Shown here: positions 24,758 to 33,269 of the stretch, piece after piece
Layout: every line of letters starts with the position of its first letter
Numbering within the stretch: the first letter of the stretch is position 1
Source: UBA4615 sp046046245
GTDB lineage: Bacteria; Pseudomonadota; Gammaproteobacteria; Burkholderiales; Burkholderiaceae_E
Assembly (NCBI GenBank): GCA_046046245.1
Contig: JBJOKE010000080.1
Location: forward strand, 53,292-117,291
Length of the DNA stretch: 64,000 nt
Direction: 5' to 3'
Translations under genes and position numbers: made by a program
The notes under the pieces: model-generated
What the model saw: only the letters and a program-made list of their open reading frames with translations
The model's database searches: none
What the model was told of the DNA's origin: nothing

Positions 24758-26620
24758 TCAGCCGATCTCGTCGAGCCGGCGGCCGGCGAGCGCCTGGCGC
24801 ACCGCCCGGTCCATCCGGAGCGCGGCGAAGGCTTCGGTACCGCGCGCGAGGGCGCCGATCGCAGCCTCGATCGGACGCGGGTCGTCGCCCTGCGCCACCC
24901 CCTTCAGCGCGCGCATCGCCGCGGCGATCGCATCGCGTTCGGCGGGCTCGAGCAGGTCACCGTCGGCCTCGAGCGCGACCTGGGTCGCAGCCAGCAGGCG
25001 ATCGGCCTCGACCTGCTGCTCGCGCAACGCGCGCGCCTTCATGTCGACCTCGGCGGTGCCGAAGGACTCCTGCAGCATCCGCGCGATCTCGTCGTCCGAC
25101 AGACCGTACGACGGCTTGACCGCCACCGAGGCCTCGACGCCCTGCGACTGCTCGCGGGCGGTGACCGACAGCAGCCCGTCGGCGTCGACCTGGAAGGTCA
25201 CGCGGATCCGTGCCGCGCCGGCGGCCATCGGCGGGATGCCGCGCAGCTCGAAGCGCGCGAGCGACCGGCAGTCGGCGACGAGCTCGCGCTCGCCCTGCAC
25301 GACGTGGATCGCCATCGCCGTCTGCCCGTCCTTGTAAGTGGTGAACTCCTGGGCGCGCGCGACCGGGATCGTGGCGTTGCGCGGGATGATCTTCTCGACC
25401 AGACCGCCCATCGTCTCCAGCCCGAGCGACAGCGGGATCACGTCGAGCAGCAGCCAGTCGTCGTCCGAGCCGCGGTTGCCGGCGAGCAGGTTCGCCTGAA
25501 CCGCCGCGCCCAGCGCGACGACCTTGTCCGGATCGAGGTCGACCAGGGGCGGACGACCGAAGACCGCGCCCACCGCCGCGCGCAGCTGCGGCATCCGTGT
25601 CGCGCCGCCGACCAGCACCACGCCCTCGACGGCCGACGCCGGCAGCCCGGCGTCGCGCAGCGTGCGGCGCACCGTGTCGAGCGTGCGATCGAGCAGGTCC
25701 GCGGACATCGCGTGGAACTGCGGCGCGGTCACGGCGGTGGACAGCAGCCCACGGCCGGCGACCCGCGCCTCGATCCGCGCCTCGGGGTGATCCGACAAGG
25801 ACTCCTTCGCCAGGCGCGCGGCCTTCAGCACGCGGCGCAGGTCGTCGGGCGCGAGCGCGCCCAGCCCGTTCTCGCGAACGAAGAACTCGGCGAGCCGACG
25901 GTCGAAGTCGTCGCCGCCGAGCGCGGTGTCGCCACCGGTGGCGATCACCTCGAACACGCCCTTGGTCAGGCGCAGCACCGAGATGTCGAAGGTGCCTCCC
26001 CCGAGGTCGTAGACCGCGTAGACCCCCTCGGACCCATGGTCCAGTCCGTAGGCGATCGCCGCGGCCGTCGGCTCGTTCAGCAGGCGAAGCACGTCGAGGC
26101 CCGCGAGCCGCGCCGCGTCCTTGGTCGCCTGCCGCTGCGCGTCGTCGAAATAGGCGGGCACGGTGATCACCGCGCCGACCAGCTCGCCGTCCAGCGTCGC
26201 CTCGGCGCGCGCGCGCAGGACCTTCAGGATCTCGGACGAGACCTCGACCGGGCTGCGCTCGCCGGCGACGGTGCGCAACCGCACCATGCCCGGCGCGTCG
26301 ACGAACTCGTACGGCGACGGATGCGAGGTGGCGTCGGCCAACCCGCGTCCCATGTACCGCTTGACCGAGACGATCGTGTTGCGGGGATCCTCGGACGCAC
26401 ACTCCCACGCGACGTGCCCGACCTCGACGACGCCGTCGGCGCGGTAGCGGACCACCGAGGGCAGCAGCGGCCGGCCGAGCTCGTCGGGCAGCGCCTCGGC
26501 GACACCGGAGCGTACCGCCGCGACCAGCGAGTTGGTGGTGCCCAGGTCGATGCCCACCGCGAGCCGCCGCTGGTGCGGCTCGGGGGACATCCCGGGTTCG
26601 GAGATCTGGAGCAGGGCCAT
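24758..26620 (-). CDS. hscA: Fe-S assembly Hsp70 chaperone HscA
   Basis: Specialised Hsp70 of 620 residues (E. coli HscA 616) that drives transfer of the cluster from IscU. The ATPase domain shows the phosphate loop VGIDLGTTNS (about 22-31) and YDLGGGTFDISVLRL; a substrate-binding domain follows from about 395 and recognises the LPPVK segment of IscU. The first about 16 residues (ISEPGMSPEPHQRR) are the HscA-type extension absent in DnaK. It begins seven bases after hscB. Confidence 0.94.
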   Translation of the reverse strand: MALLQISEPGMSPEPHQRRLAVGIDLGTTNSLVAAVRSGVAEALPDELGRPLLPSVVRYRADGVVEVGHVAWECASEDPRNTIVSVKRYMGRGLADATSHPSPYEFVDAPGMVRLRTVAGERSPVEVSSEILKVLRARAEATLDGELVGAVITVPAYFDDAQRQATKDAARLAGLDVLRLLNEPTAAAIAYGLDHGSEGVYAVYDLGGGTFDISVLRLTKGVFEVIATGGDTALGGDDFDRRLAEFFVRENGLGALAPDDLRRVLKAARLAKESLSDHPEARIEARVAGRGLLSTAVTAPQFHAMSADLLDRTLDTVRRTLRDAGLPASAVEGVVLVGGATRMPQLRAAVGAVFGRPPLVDLDPDKVVALGAAVQANLLAGNRGSDDDWLLLDVIPLSLGLETMGGLVEKIIPRNATIPVARAQEFTTYKDGQTAMAIHVVQGERELVADCRSLARFELRGIPPMAAGAARIRVTFQVDADGLLSVTAREQSQGVEASVAVKPSYGLSDDEIARMLQESFGTAEVDMKARALREQQVEADRLLAATQVALEADGDLLEPAERDAIAAAMRALKGVAQGDDPRPIEAAIGALARGTEAFAALRMDRAVRQALAGRRLDEIG

Positions 26621-26627
26621 GGGTTCC

Positions 26628-27158
26628 TCAGGCGGCGAGGCCGTCCTCGGCCGCGGCCACCTCGGCGCCGAACTTGTCGACGAACATCAGGCGGCGCACC
26701 GCGTCGGCGGCGCGCGCATAGTCGTGGTCCCGGTCGATCGCGGTACCGATCTCGCCCAGGAGACGGTCCCGATGATCGCACAGCAGCTTCGACAGGCCGG
26801 CCAGCGCGGCCGCGTCGCGGACCGCGCGCGCGTCCTCGAGCGCCTCGCGCCATTCCATCTGCTGCATCAGGAAGCCGCGCGACATCTGGGTATTGGTCTC
26901 GGCACGCAGCGGCTCGCCGTGGCGCTCGCAGAGGTACGCGGCGCGCCGGCCCGGATCCTGGAGCGTCCGGTAGGCCTCGTTCGCGCGCGTCGCGAGTTGC
27001 ATCGCGATCCGCCGCTCGGTGGCACCGGCCGCTGCGAAGCGATCCGGATGCACCGCGGCCTGCAGCCGTCGGTAGGCGGCCTGCAGCGCAGGCACGTCGA
27101 GCTCGAAGCGCTCGGGCAAGCCGAGCAGCTCGAAGTGACTCTTGTCGAGGAGGTCCAT
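26628..27158 (-). CDS. hscB: Fe-S assembly co-chaperone HscB
   Basis: J-domain protein of 176 residues that delivers IscU to HscA and stimulates its ATPase. The HPD tripeptide is at 37-39 (AAVHPDRF), followed by the helical C-terminal domain that contacts IscU. The ATG at 27158 begins MDLLDKSHFELLGLP, the family N-terminus; it is preceded by GGGGGAACC-like purines only weakly. A 182-base gap with two hairpins separates it from iscA. Confidence 0.93.
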   Translation of the reverse strand: MDLLDKSHFELLGLPERFELDVPALQAAYRRLQAAVHPDRFAAAGATERRIAMQLATRANEAYRTLQDPGRRAAYLCERHGEPLRAETNTQMSRGFLMQQMEWREALEDARAVRDAAALAGLSKLLCDHRDRLLGEIGTAIDRDHDYARAADAVRRLMFVDKFGAEVAAAEDGLAA

Positions 27159-27274
27159 GGGGGAGGAACCGGCAGCGGGAAGCACGCGAGGCGGCTGGGG
27201 AGGCCGCGTCGAGAGGTGAGGTCAGTCGTCGCGTTCGTGCTCGCGACCACCGGCCGCTGCAACGTTCGCGCCGC

Positions 27275-27325
27275 GCCCGGACCCGTGGTCCGGGCTGCCA
27301 TGCAGCCGCCCGGCTTCGCCGGGCG
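27275..27325 (-). promoter_or_regulatory. two perfect hairpins in the iscA-hscB intergenic region
   Basis: Read in the direction of the operon, an 8-bp stem with a 3-base loop (27325-27307, CGCCCGGC/GCCGGGCG) is followed by a 9-bp stem with a 3-base loop (27295-27275, GCCCGGACC/GGTCCGGGC). Neither has a T-run. They could attenuate transcription, block exonucleases or be processing sites, so that iscRSUA and hscBA-fdx-iscX are made in different amounts. Confidence 0.5.
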
Positions 27326-27340
27326 CCGCGCGGCCGACGC

Positions 27341-27664
27341 TCACACCTTGAACGATTCGCCGCACCCGCACTCGCTCTTCACGTTGGGGTTGTTGAACCT
27401 GAACCCCTCGTTGAGCCCCTCGCGGACGAAGTCGAGCTCGGTGCCGTCGATGTAGGCCAGGCTGCGCGGATCGACCAGCACCCGCACGCCATGGCTCTCG
27501 AAGCTCACGTCCTCGGGTGCGGACGCGTCGGCGTACTCCAGCTTGTAGGCCAGGCCCGAGCAGCCGGTCGTCTTGACGCCCAGACGCAGTCCGATGCCCT
27601 TGCCCCGACGCTCGATGTAGCGCGACACGTGCTTCGCCGCGGCCTCGGTCAGCGTGATCGCCAT
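27341..27664 (-). CDS. iscA: A-type Fe-S carrier IscA
   Basis: A-type iron-sulfur/iron carrier of 107 residues. The three ligand cysteines are Cys35 (KTTGCSGLAY) and Cys99 and Cys101 (SECGCGESF). Length and the N-terminus MAITLTEAAAKHV fit IscA; context separates it from ErpA and SufA. The ATG lies ten bases after the iscU stop, with a GAGGCGG ribosome site. Confidence 0.95.
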   Translation of the reverse strand: MAITLTEAAAKHVSRYIERRGKGIGLRLGVKTTGCSGLAYKLEYADASAPEDVSFESHGVRVLVDPRSLAYIDGTELDFVREGLNEGFRFNNPNVKSECGCGESFKV

Positions 27665-27674
27665 CGCCGCCTCC

Positions 27675-28085
27675 TCAGGCCGCCTTGGGCTGGGCCGCCG
27701 ACTGCTCGCCGTGCTTGGTCCTGTAGTCGTCGATCGCGGCCTTGATGGCGTCCTCGGCGAGGATCGAGCAGTGGATCTTGACCGGGGGCAGCGCGAGCTC
27801 CTCGGCGATCTGCGTGTTCTTGATCGACATCGCCTCGTCGAGGGTCTTGCCCTTGACCCACTCGGTGACCAGCGACGACGACGCGATCGCCGAGCCGCAA
27901 CCGTAGGTCTTGAACTTCGCATCCTCGATGATGCCGTTCGCGCCCACCTTGATCTGCAGCTTCATCACGTCCCCGCAGGCCGGTGCGCCGACCATGCCGG
28001 TGCCCACCGTCGGGTCGGCCTTGTCGAGCGCGCCCACGTTACGCGGATTCTCGTAGTGATCGATGACCTTGTCGCTGTATGCCAT
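27675..28085 (-). CDS. iscU: Fe-S cluster scaffold IscU
   Basis: Scaffold on which [2Fe-2S] clusters are built, 136 residues. The cluster ligands Cys37, Cys63 and Cys106, the Asp39 that favours cluster release and the HscA-recognition motif LPPVK (99-103) are all present. The last about nine residues (SAAQPKAA) are an unconserved tail. It lies between iscS and iscA in the standard order. Confidence 0.96.
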   Translation of the reverse strand: MAYSDKVIDHYENPRNVGALDKADPTVGTGMVGAPACGDVMKLQIKVGANGIIEDAKFKTYGCGSAIASSSLVTEWVKGKTLDEAMSIKNTQIAEELALPPVKIHCSILAEDAIKAAIDDYRTKHGEQSAAQPKAA

Positions 28086-28139
28086 GTCAGACCTCTCGTT
28101 CTTTGATCTCGTTCGACGTCCCTGGTGCCGCGTGCTGCC

Positions 28140-29348
28140 TCAGTGCGCGGCCCACTGCACCGTGTTCAAGTCGATGCCATCCTTGACCATCTCCCAGAGC
28201 GGCGACATCTCGCGCAGCTTGCCGACCTTGTCCTGGATCAGCTTCACCGCGAAGTCCACCTCCTCCTCGGTCGTGAACCGCCCGACGGAGAAGCGGATCG
28301 AGCTGTGCGCGAGCTCGTCGCTGCGACCGAGCGCGCGCAGCACGTACGACGGCTCCAGGCTCGCCGACGTGCAGGCCGAACCCGACGACACCGCGAGGTC
28401 CTTGATCGCCATGATCAGCGACTCGCCCTCGACGTAGTTGAAGCTGACGTTGAGGTTGTGCGGCACGCGCCGCTCCATGTCGCCGTTGAGGTAGACCTCC
28501 TCGATCTGCGAGAGGCCGCGCCAGAGCTTGTCGCGCAGCATGCGGATCCGCTCGTTCTCGGCCTTCATCTCGAGCCTGGCGAGCCGGAACGCCTCGCCCA
28601 TGCCGACGATCTGGTGGGTGGGCAGCGTCCCGGAGCGCATGCCGCGCTCGTGCCCGCCGCCGTGGATCTGCGCCTCGATGCGAACGCGCGGCTTGCGCCG
28701 GACGTAGAGCGCGCCCACGCCCTTTGGGCCGTAGGTCTTGTGCGCCGAAAAGCTCATCAGGTCGACCTTCAGCGCGGACAGGTCGATCTCCACCTTGCCG
28801 GTCGCCTGTGCGCTGTCGACGTGGAGCAGGATGCCCCGGGCACGGCACAGGTCACCGATCGCGGGGATGTCCTGGATGACGCCGATCTCGTTGTTCACGT
28901 ACATGACCGAGATCAGCACCGTGTCCGGACGGATCGCGGCCGTCAGCGCGTCCATGTCGATCAGGCCGTCGGCCTTCACGTCCAGGTAGGTGACCTCGAA
29001 GCCCTCGCGCTCGAGCTCGCGCATCGTGTCGAGGGTCGCCTTGTGCTCGGTCTTGACGGTGATCAGGTGCTTGCCGCGCTCCTTGTAGAAGTGCGCCGCG
29101 CCCTTGACGGCGAGATTGATCGACTCCGTCGCGCCGGAGGTCCACACCAGCTCCTTCGGGTCGCAACCGACCAGCGCGGCGACGTGCTCGCGCGCCTCCT
29201 CGACGGCCTCCTCGGCGGCCCATCCGTACGCGTGGCTGCGCGAGGCCGGGTTGCCGAAGTTCAGGCCCAGCCACGGAACCATCCGGTCGACCACGCGGGG
29301 GTCGACCGGCGTGGTGGCCGAGTAGTCGAGGTAGATCGGCAGATGCAT
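28140..29348 (-). CDS. iscS: cysteine desulfurase IscS
   Basis: PLP enzyme of 402 residues that takes sulfur from cysteine for cluster assembly, and for thiolated tRNAs and cofactors. The PLP lysine is Lys204 in SFSAHKTYGPKG and the persulfide-forming Cys326 sits in the SSGSACTSAS loop. Group I architecture and length match. The ATG begins MHLPIYLDYSATTP; a 44-base gap follows iscR and 54 bases separate it from iscU. Confidence 0.96.
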   Translation of the reverse strand: MHLPIYLDYSATTPVDPRVVDRMVPWLGLNFGNPASRSHAYGWAAEEAVEEAREHVAALVGCDPKELVWTSGATESINLAVKGAAHFYKERGKHLITVKTEHKATLDTMRELEREGFEVTYLDVKADGLIDMDALTAAIRPDTVLISVMYVNNEIGVIQDIPAIGDLCRARGILLHVDSAQATGKVEIDLSALKVDLMSFSAHKTYGPKGVGALYVRRKPRVRIEAQIHGGGHERGMRSGTLPTHQIVGMGEAFRLARLEMKAENERIRMLRDKLWRGLSQIEEVYLNGDMERRVPHNLNVSFNYVEGESLIMAIKDLAVSSGSACTSASLEPSYVLRALGRSDELAHSSIRFSVGRFTTEEEVDFAVKLIQDKVGKLREMSPLWEMVKDGIDLNTVQWAAH

Positions 29349-29392
29349 CGAAGGACTCCCTGTTGTGTCTGTTCTGGGCACCGCCGGTCGCG

Positions 29393-29923
29393 TCAGGACA
29401 CCGAGGTCACGCGCGAACCGTGCATGTTGATCGGCTGCAGCGTCGAGGTCGGGAACTCGAGCGCGGCGCGATGTTCGCGCAGCACCGAGATCTGCTTCGG
29501 CGGCGCCTTGGTCTCGCGGCCCCGCTGCTGCTCGACGAGCTCCTGCAGCGTCACGCCGTCCAGGAACTCGATCATCTTCTTGTTCAGGTTCGTCCAGAGC
29601 TCGTGCGTCATGCACGGACCGTCGTCCTGGCAGTTCTCCTTGCCGCCGCAGCTCGTCGCATCCAGCGGCTCGTCCACCGCGAAGATGATGTCGGCGACCG
29701 TGACGTCACGCATCGGCCGGGCGAGCGTGTAGCCGCCTCCGGGACCGCGGGTGCTCTCGACCAGCTCGTGGCGGCGAAGCTTGCCGAACAGCTGCTCGAG
29801 GTACGACAGCGAGATCTTCTGGCGCTGGCTGATGCCGGCAAGCGTGACAGGACCGTTGTGCTGGCGCATCGCCAGGTCGATCATGGCGGTCACGGCGAAA
29901 CGGCCCTTGGTGGTCAATCGCAT
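29393..29923 (-). CDS. iscR: Fe-S-sensing repressor IscR
   Basis: Rrf2-family regulator of 176 residues, holding a [2Fe-2S] cluster and repressing the isc operon when clusters are sufficient. The winged-helix N-terminus MRLTTKGRFAVTAMIDLA and recognition region YLEQLFGKLRRHELVES are clear; the ligands are Cys92, Cys98, Cys104 and His107. Two type-1 operators lie 18-71 bases upstream of its ATG, consistent with autoregulation. Confidence 0.96.
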   Translation of the reverse strand: MRLTTKGRFAVTAMIDLAMRQHNGPVTLAGISQRQKISLSYLEQLFGKLRRHELVESTRGPGGGYTLARPMRDVTVADIIFAVDEPLDATSCGGKENCQDDGPCMTHELWTNLNKKMIEFLDGVTLQELVEQQRGRETKAPPKQISVLREHRAALEFPTSTLQPINMHGSRVTSVS

Positions 29924-29940
29924 GGCGAAGCTCCGGATGT

Positions 29941-29965
29941 AAACCCGACTAAGCGACTCAAGAAT
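29941..29965 (-). promoter_or_regulatory. IscR type-1 operator, proximal
   Basis: A 25-base match on the minus strand to the E. coli type-1 pattern: the left half reads ATTCTTGAGT and the right half AGTCGGGTTT at exactly the expected spacing. Most consensus positions are met. It lies 18 bases before iscR. Confidence 0.75.
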
Positions 29966-29969
29966 AACA

Positions 29970-29994
29970 ATAACCTACCACGTAAGTCGAGTAT
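29970..29994 (-). promoter_or_regulatory. IscR type-1 operator, distal
   Basis: A second 25-base copy, in tandem after a four-base gap. The left half ATACTCGACT is near-perfect; the right half GGTAGGTTAT is weaker. A candidate promoter (TCGACT, 18 bases, TATTCT) overlaps both operators, as at the E. coli iscR promoter with its A and B sites. Confidence 0.7.
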
Positions 29995-30014
29995 CCCGTA
30001 CAAGCGTCGGGGAT

Positions 30015-30029
30015 TTTGTCCTGGACAAA
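30015..30029. promoter_or_regulatory. 7-1-7 palindrome upstream of iscR
   Basis: TTTGTCC-T-GGACAAA is a perfect 7-1-7 inverted repeat. Ten bases away lies a second dyad, GTCCGGAC (30040-30047), sharing the GTCC/GGAC core. Both lie between an upstream promoter and the IscR sites; the binding protein is unknown. Confidence 0.5.
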
Positions 30030-30045
30030 CGACCTACCCGTCCGG

Positions 30046-30074
30046 ACAGTAGGGATACCCGACCAATTTGTCAA
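30046..30074 (-). promoter_or_regulatory. upstream promoter of the isc operon
   Basis: On the minus strand TTGACA (30074-30069) is followed after 17 bases by TACTGT (30051-30046), giving a start near 30039 and a leader of about 115 bases that would carry the palindrome and both IscR sites. Confidence 0.5.
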
Positions 30075-30432
30075 GGCTTTGCTCAGGACGGACCCGAATC
30101 GTCAGGAAAACGATCCCGGGGAGCGATGGCGCCGTGATCGTGGCGGGCGGCCGCAGCACCGGACCGCTGCGCCCGGCGCCTGCGGCGGCGGGACGCGGTG
30201 TCCGCAGGGCGGGCCGGTCACGGCTTGCATCCGATCGCCCGCAGGCGCTTGAACAGGACGCTCGATGGACGGCCCTGAAGGAGTCAGGGCGCGCGCGGCA
30301 CCTCCCCCGGGGCGGCTGGCGAGAGGTGCCGGAGCCCGGACTCGGCCGGCGGCGGAGCCGGGTCGGGCGGGGGGGACCGGACGGACGCCGGCGCGCAGGC
30401 GGATACCGCCCGCCGCGCCGGACGGCTGTCGA
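30075..30432. other. non-coding interval between isc promoter and phosphatase gene
   Basis: About 360 bases of very GC-rich DNA. I see no supportable gene. One perfect hairpin, GCCCTGA-AGGAG-TCAGGGC (30272-30290), may end the phosphatase transcript coming from the right, though it lacks a T-run. Confidence 0.5.
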
Positions 30433-30954
30433 TCAGGCCGCGGCGACCTGCGTCGCGCGGCGGCGGGCGACCTCGAGCAGGCCCGAGCAGGCATCCTCGA
30501 TGAAATCGAGCGCCTGCTCGAAGCCCTGCTGGGCGCCGTAATACGGGTCGGGAATGGTGGCCGATTCGTGCTCGGTCGCGAAGCGCATCAGCAGCTGCAG
30601 CTTGTGGTGCGTCTTCTTGGGGCCCATCTGCTGAAGCAGCGACAGGTTGTCCCAGTCCATCGCCAGGATCAGGTCGAAGGTCTCGAAGTCGACCTCCTCG
30701 ACACGGCGTGCACGCAGGTCGGCGATGTCGTAACCGCGCTTGGCCGCGGTGGCCTGCGCGCGCTTGTCCGGCGCCTCGCCCGCATGGAACGCGTGGGTGC
30801 CGGCCGACTCCACCTTGACGACGTCCTCGAGGCCCGCGCTGCGGATCATGTGCCGGAACACGCCCTCGGCCATCGGCGAGCGGCAGATGTTGCCCATGCA
30901 GACGAACAGCACCCGGGTGTTCATCGCCATCGTCAGGGGTTCTCGTTTTGCCAT
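30433..30954 (-). CDS. low-molecular-weight protein-tyrosine phosphatase
   Basis: Cytoplasmic LMW-PTP of 173 residues. The P-loop VCMGNICRSP contains the nucleophilic cysteine and arginine (C-x5-R-S), and the general-acid aspartate is in the motif DPYYG. It could act on bacterial tyrosine kinases or other phosphoproteins; no kinase gene is adjacent. ATG 30954 has a GAAGAAG upstream; ATGs at 30930 and 30924 give more typical N-termini. Its position between uvrB and the isc cluster is usual in Burkholderiales. Confidence 0.9.
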   Translation of the reverse strand: MAKREPLTMAMNTRVLFVCMGNICRSPMAEGVFRHMIRSAGLEDVVKVESAGTHAFHAGEAPDKRAQATAAKRGYDIADLRARRVEEVDFETFDLILAMDWDNLSLLQQMGPKKTHHKLQLLMRFATEHESATIPDPYYGAQQGFEQALDFIEDACSGLLEVARRRATQVAAA

Positions 30955-30996
30955 GTCTTCTTCCGCGCTGGAAACAAATGTACGTGTCGATCGGCC

Positions 30997-33081
30997 CTAG
31001 GCCGCCTTGCCGGCCACGAAGGGCACGACGTTGGAGGTGCCGCCCGCGCCGAACACCTGCTCCTTCAGCAGGGTCAGCTGGTCGCGCACCTGGGCCGCCT
31101 TCTCGAACTCGAGATTGCGGGCGTGCTCGAGCATCAGCTTCTCGAGGCGCTTGAGCTCCCTGGCCGCGCCCTTCTCGCTCAGCGTCTCGAACTGCGCCCG
31201 CTCCTCGGCGGCCTTCAGTTCCTTCTTCTCCTGCTGGGGGTCGTAGACCCCGTCGATCATCTCCCGCACCTGCTTGACGACGCCGCGCGGCACGATGCCG
31301 TGCGCCTCGTTGAAGGCCTGCTGCCTGGCGCGGCGACGCGAGGTCTCGTCGATCGCCCGCTTCATCGAGTCGGTCATGCGGTCGGCGTACAGGATCGCCG
31401 TGCCGTTCAGGTTCCGCGCGGCGCGTCCGATGGTCTGGATCAGGCTGCGCTCGGAGCGCAGGAAGCCCTCCTTGTCGGCGTCCAGGATCGCGACCAGCGA
31501 CACCTCGGGGATGTCGAGCCCCTCGCGAAGCAGGTTGATGCCCACCAGCACGTCGAACACGCCGAGCCGCAGGTCGCGGATGATCTCGACGCGCTCGACG
31601 GTCTCGATGTCCGAATGCAGGTAGCGGACCTTCACTCCGTGCTCGGTGAGGTAGTCCGTCAGGTCCTCGGCCATGCGCTTGGTGAGCGTGGTGACCAGGA
31701 TCCGCTCCCGCTGCGCCACGCGACCGTGGATCTCGGAGAGCACGTCGTCGACCTGCGTGCCGGCGGGGCGGACGATGACCTCGGGGTCGATCAGGCCTGT
31801 GGGCCGCACGACCTGCTCGACGACTTGGCCGGCGTGCTGCCTCTCGTAGTCGGCCGGCGTCGCGGAGACGAACACCGCCTGCCGCAGCTTGCGCTCGAAT
31901 TCGTCGAACTTCAGCGGCCGGTTGTCGAGCGCCGACGGCAGCCGGAAGCCGTACTCGACCAGCGTCTCCTTGCGGGCACGGTCGCCGCGGTACATGCCGC
32001 CGAGCTGGCCGATGGTGACGTGCGACTCGTCGATGATCATCAACGCGTCGTCGGGCAGGTAATCGACGAGCGTGGGGGGCGGCATGCCGGGCTCGGCGCC
32101 CGACAGGTGCCGGGTGTAGTTCTCGATGCCCTTGCAGAACCCCAGCTCGGAGAGCATCTCGAGATCGAAGCGGGTGCGTTGCTCGAGGCGCTGCGCCTCC
32201 ACCAGCTTGCCGTTCGAGTGGAACCACTCGAGGCGCTCGCGGAGCTCGTCCTTGATGGTCTCGACGGCGCGCATCACGGTGGCCCGTGGCGTCACGTAGT
32301 GCGACGACGGATACACGGTGAAGCGCGGGATCTTCTGCCGCACGCGGCCGGTCAGCGGATCGAACAGCTGGATCGACTCGACCTCGTCGTCGAAGAGCTC
32401 GATGCGGACCGCGAGCTCGGCATGCTCGGCCGGGAAGACATCGATGGTGTCGCCGCGGACGCGGAAGGTGCCGCGCGCGAAGTCGGTCTCGTTGCGCTTG
32501 TACTGCATCGCGACCAGGCGCTGCAGCACCTCGCGCTGCGACATCCGGTCCTTGACCCGCAGGGTCATGACCATCGCGTGGTAGTCGCCGGGGTTGCCGA
32601 TGCCGTAGATGCAGGAGACCGTGCCGACGATCACCACGTCGCGGCGCTCGAGCAGCGACTTCGTGGCCGACAGCCGCATCTGCTCGATGTGCTCGTTGAC
32701 CGACGAGTCCTTCTCGATGTAGAGGTCGCGCTGCGGGACGTAGGCCTCGGGCTGGTAGTAGTCGTAGTACGAGACGAAGTACTCGACGGCATTGTTCGGG
32801 AAGAACTCGCGCATCTCGGCGTAGAGCTGCGCGGCGAGCGTCTTGTTCGGCGCCAGGATGAGCGCCGGCCGACCGAGTCGCGCGATGACGTTCGCCATCG
32901 TGTAGGTCTTGCCCGAGCCGGTGACGCCGAGCAGCGTCTGGAAGCTGAGCCCGTCCTCGACCCCTTCGACCAGGCGCGCGATGGCCTCCGGCTGATCACC
33001 GGCCGGGGCGAACGGCTGGTGCAGCTGGAAGGGGCTGCCGGGAAACTCGATCGGCGCCGGCTGGTCGGGAGGGGTCTGCAT
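30997..33081 (-). CDS. uvrB: excinuclease ABC subunit UvrB
   Basis: Damage-verifying helicase of nucleotide-excision repair, 694 residues. The Walker A GVTGSGKTYTMA, the beta-hairpin tyrosines in YYDYYQPEAYVPQRDLYIEK, helicase motifs including MIIDESHVTIGQ and the QTIGRAARNLNG motif VI, and a C-terminal UVR domain (about 630-665) are all present. No LexA box of the CTGT-N8-ACAG kind is visible upstream, unlike E. coli uvrB. Confidence 0.96.
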   Translation of the reverse strand: MQTPPDQPAPIEFPGSPFQLHQPFAPAGDQPEAIARLVEGVEDGLSFQTLLGVTGSGKTYTMANVIARLGRPALILAPNKTLAAQLYAEMREFFPNNAVEYFVSYYDYYQPEAYVPQRDLYIEKDSSVNEHIEQMRLSATKSLLERRDVVIVGTVSCIYGIGNPGDYHAMVMTLRVKDRMSQREVLQRLVAMQYKRNETDFARGTFRVRGDTIDVFPAEHAELAVRIELFDDEVESIQLFDPLTGRVRQKIPRFTVYPSSHYVTPRATVMRAVETIKDELRERLEWFHSNGKLVEAQRLEQRTRFDLEMLSELGFCKGIENYTRHLSGAEPGMPPPTLVDYLPDDALMIIDESHVTIGQLGGMYRGDRARKETLVEYGFRLPSALDNRPLKFDEFERKLRQAVFVSATPADYERQHAGQVVEQVVRPTGLIDPEVIVRPAGTQVDDVLSEIHGRVAQRERILVTTLTKRMAEDLTDYLTEHGVKVRYLHSDIETVERVEIIRDLRLGVFDVLVGINLLREGLDIPEVSLVAILDADKEGFLRSERSLIQTIGRAARNLNGTAILYADRMTDSMKRAIDETSRRRARQQAFNEAHGIVPRGVVKQVREMIDGVYDPQQEKKELKAAEERAQFETLSEKGAARELKRLEKLMLEHARNLEFEKAAQVRDQLTLLKEQVFGAGGTSNVVPFVAGKAA

Positions 33082-33156
33082 GGAGTCCGCGAGGGTCCCT
33101 GGGTGGCGTCGCGTGCTAGGATGTGCGGTGCATCATTGCGGCGCGCCAAAACGACA

Positions 33157-33162
33157 ATTATC
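33157..33162 (-). promoter_or_regulatory. -10 element upstream of uvrB
   Basis: GATAAT on the minus strand in an otherwise GC-rich stretch, about 75 bases before the uvrB ATG; the -35 is weak (TGGCTT). Confidence 0.35.
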
Positions 33163-33237
33163 CCCCGCCCGCACCGAAAAAGCCAGCAGTTTGCACAAAT
33201 TTTAAGCAGGCATGCCGCGCTTTTTCGATGAACCCGC

Positions 33238-33243
33238 TAGAAT
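33238..33243 (+). promoter_or_regulatory. -10 element upstream of the aminotransferase gene
   Basis: TAGAAT 26 bases before the ATG at 33270. No clear -35. It is divergent from the uvrB -10. Confidence 0.4.
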
Positions 33244-33269
33244 ACCGACTTTCAGATCAAGGTCTTGCG

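Noticed and set aside
24245..27745. Plus-strand frame of 1166 codons opposite the isc operon
   Set aside because: No recognisable domain, composition typical of an antisense frame, and the opposite strand holds a complete well-known operon.
30075..30432. Coding potential in the GC-rich interval between iscR and the phosphatase gene
   Set aside because: Frames here are open only through high GC; no start with ribosome site and no protein motif.
33082..33269. LexA box upstream of uvrB
   Set aside because: No CTGT-N8-ACAG or close variant is present in the divergent intergenic region.
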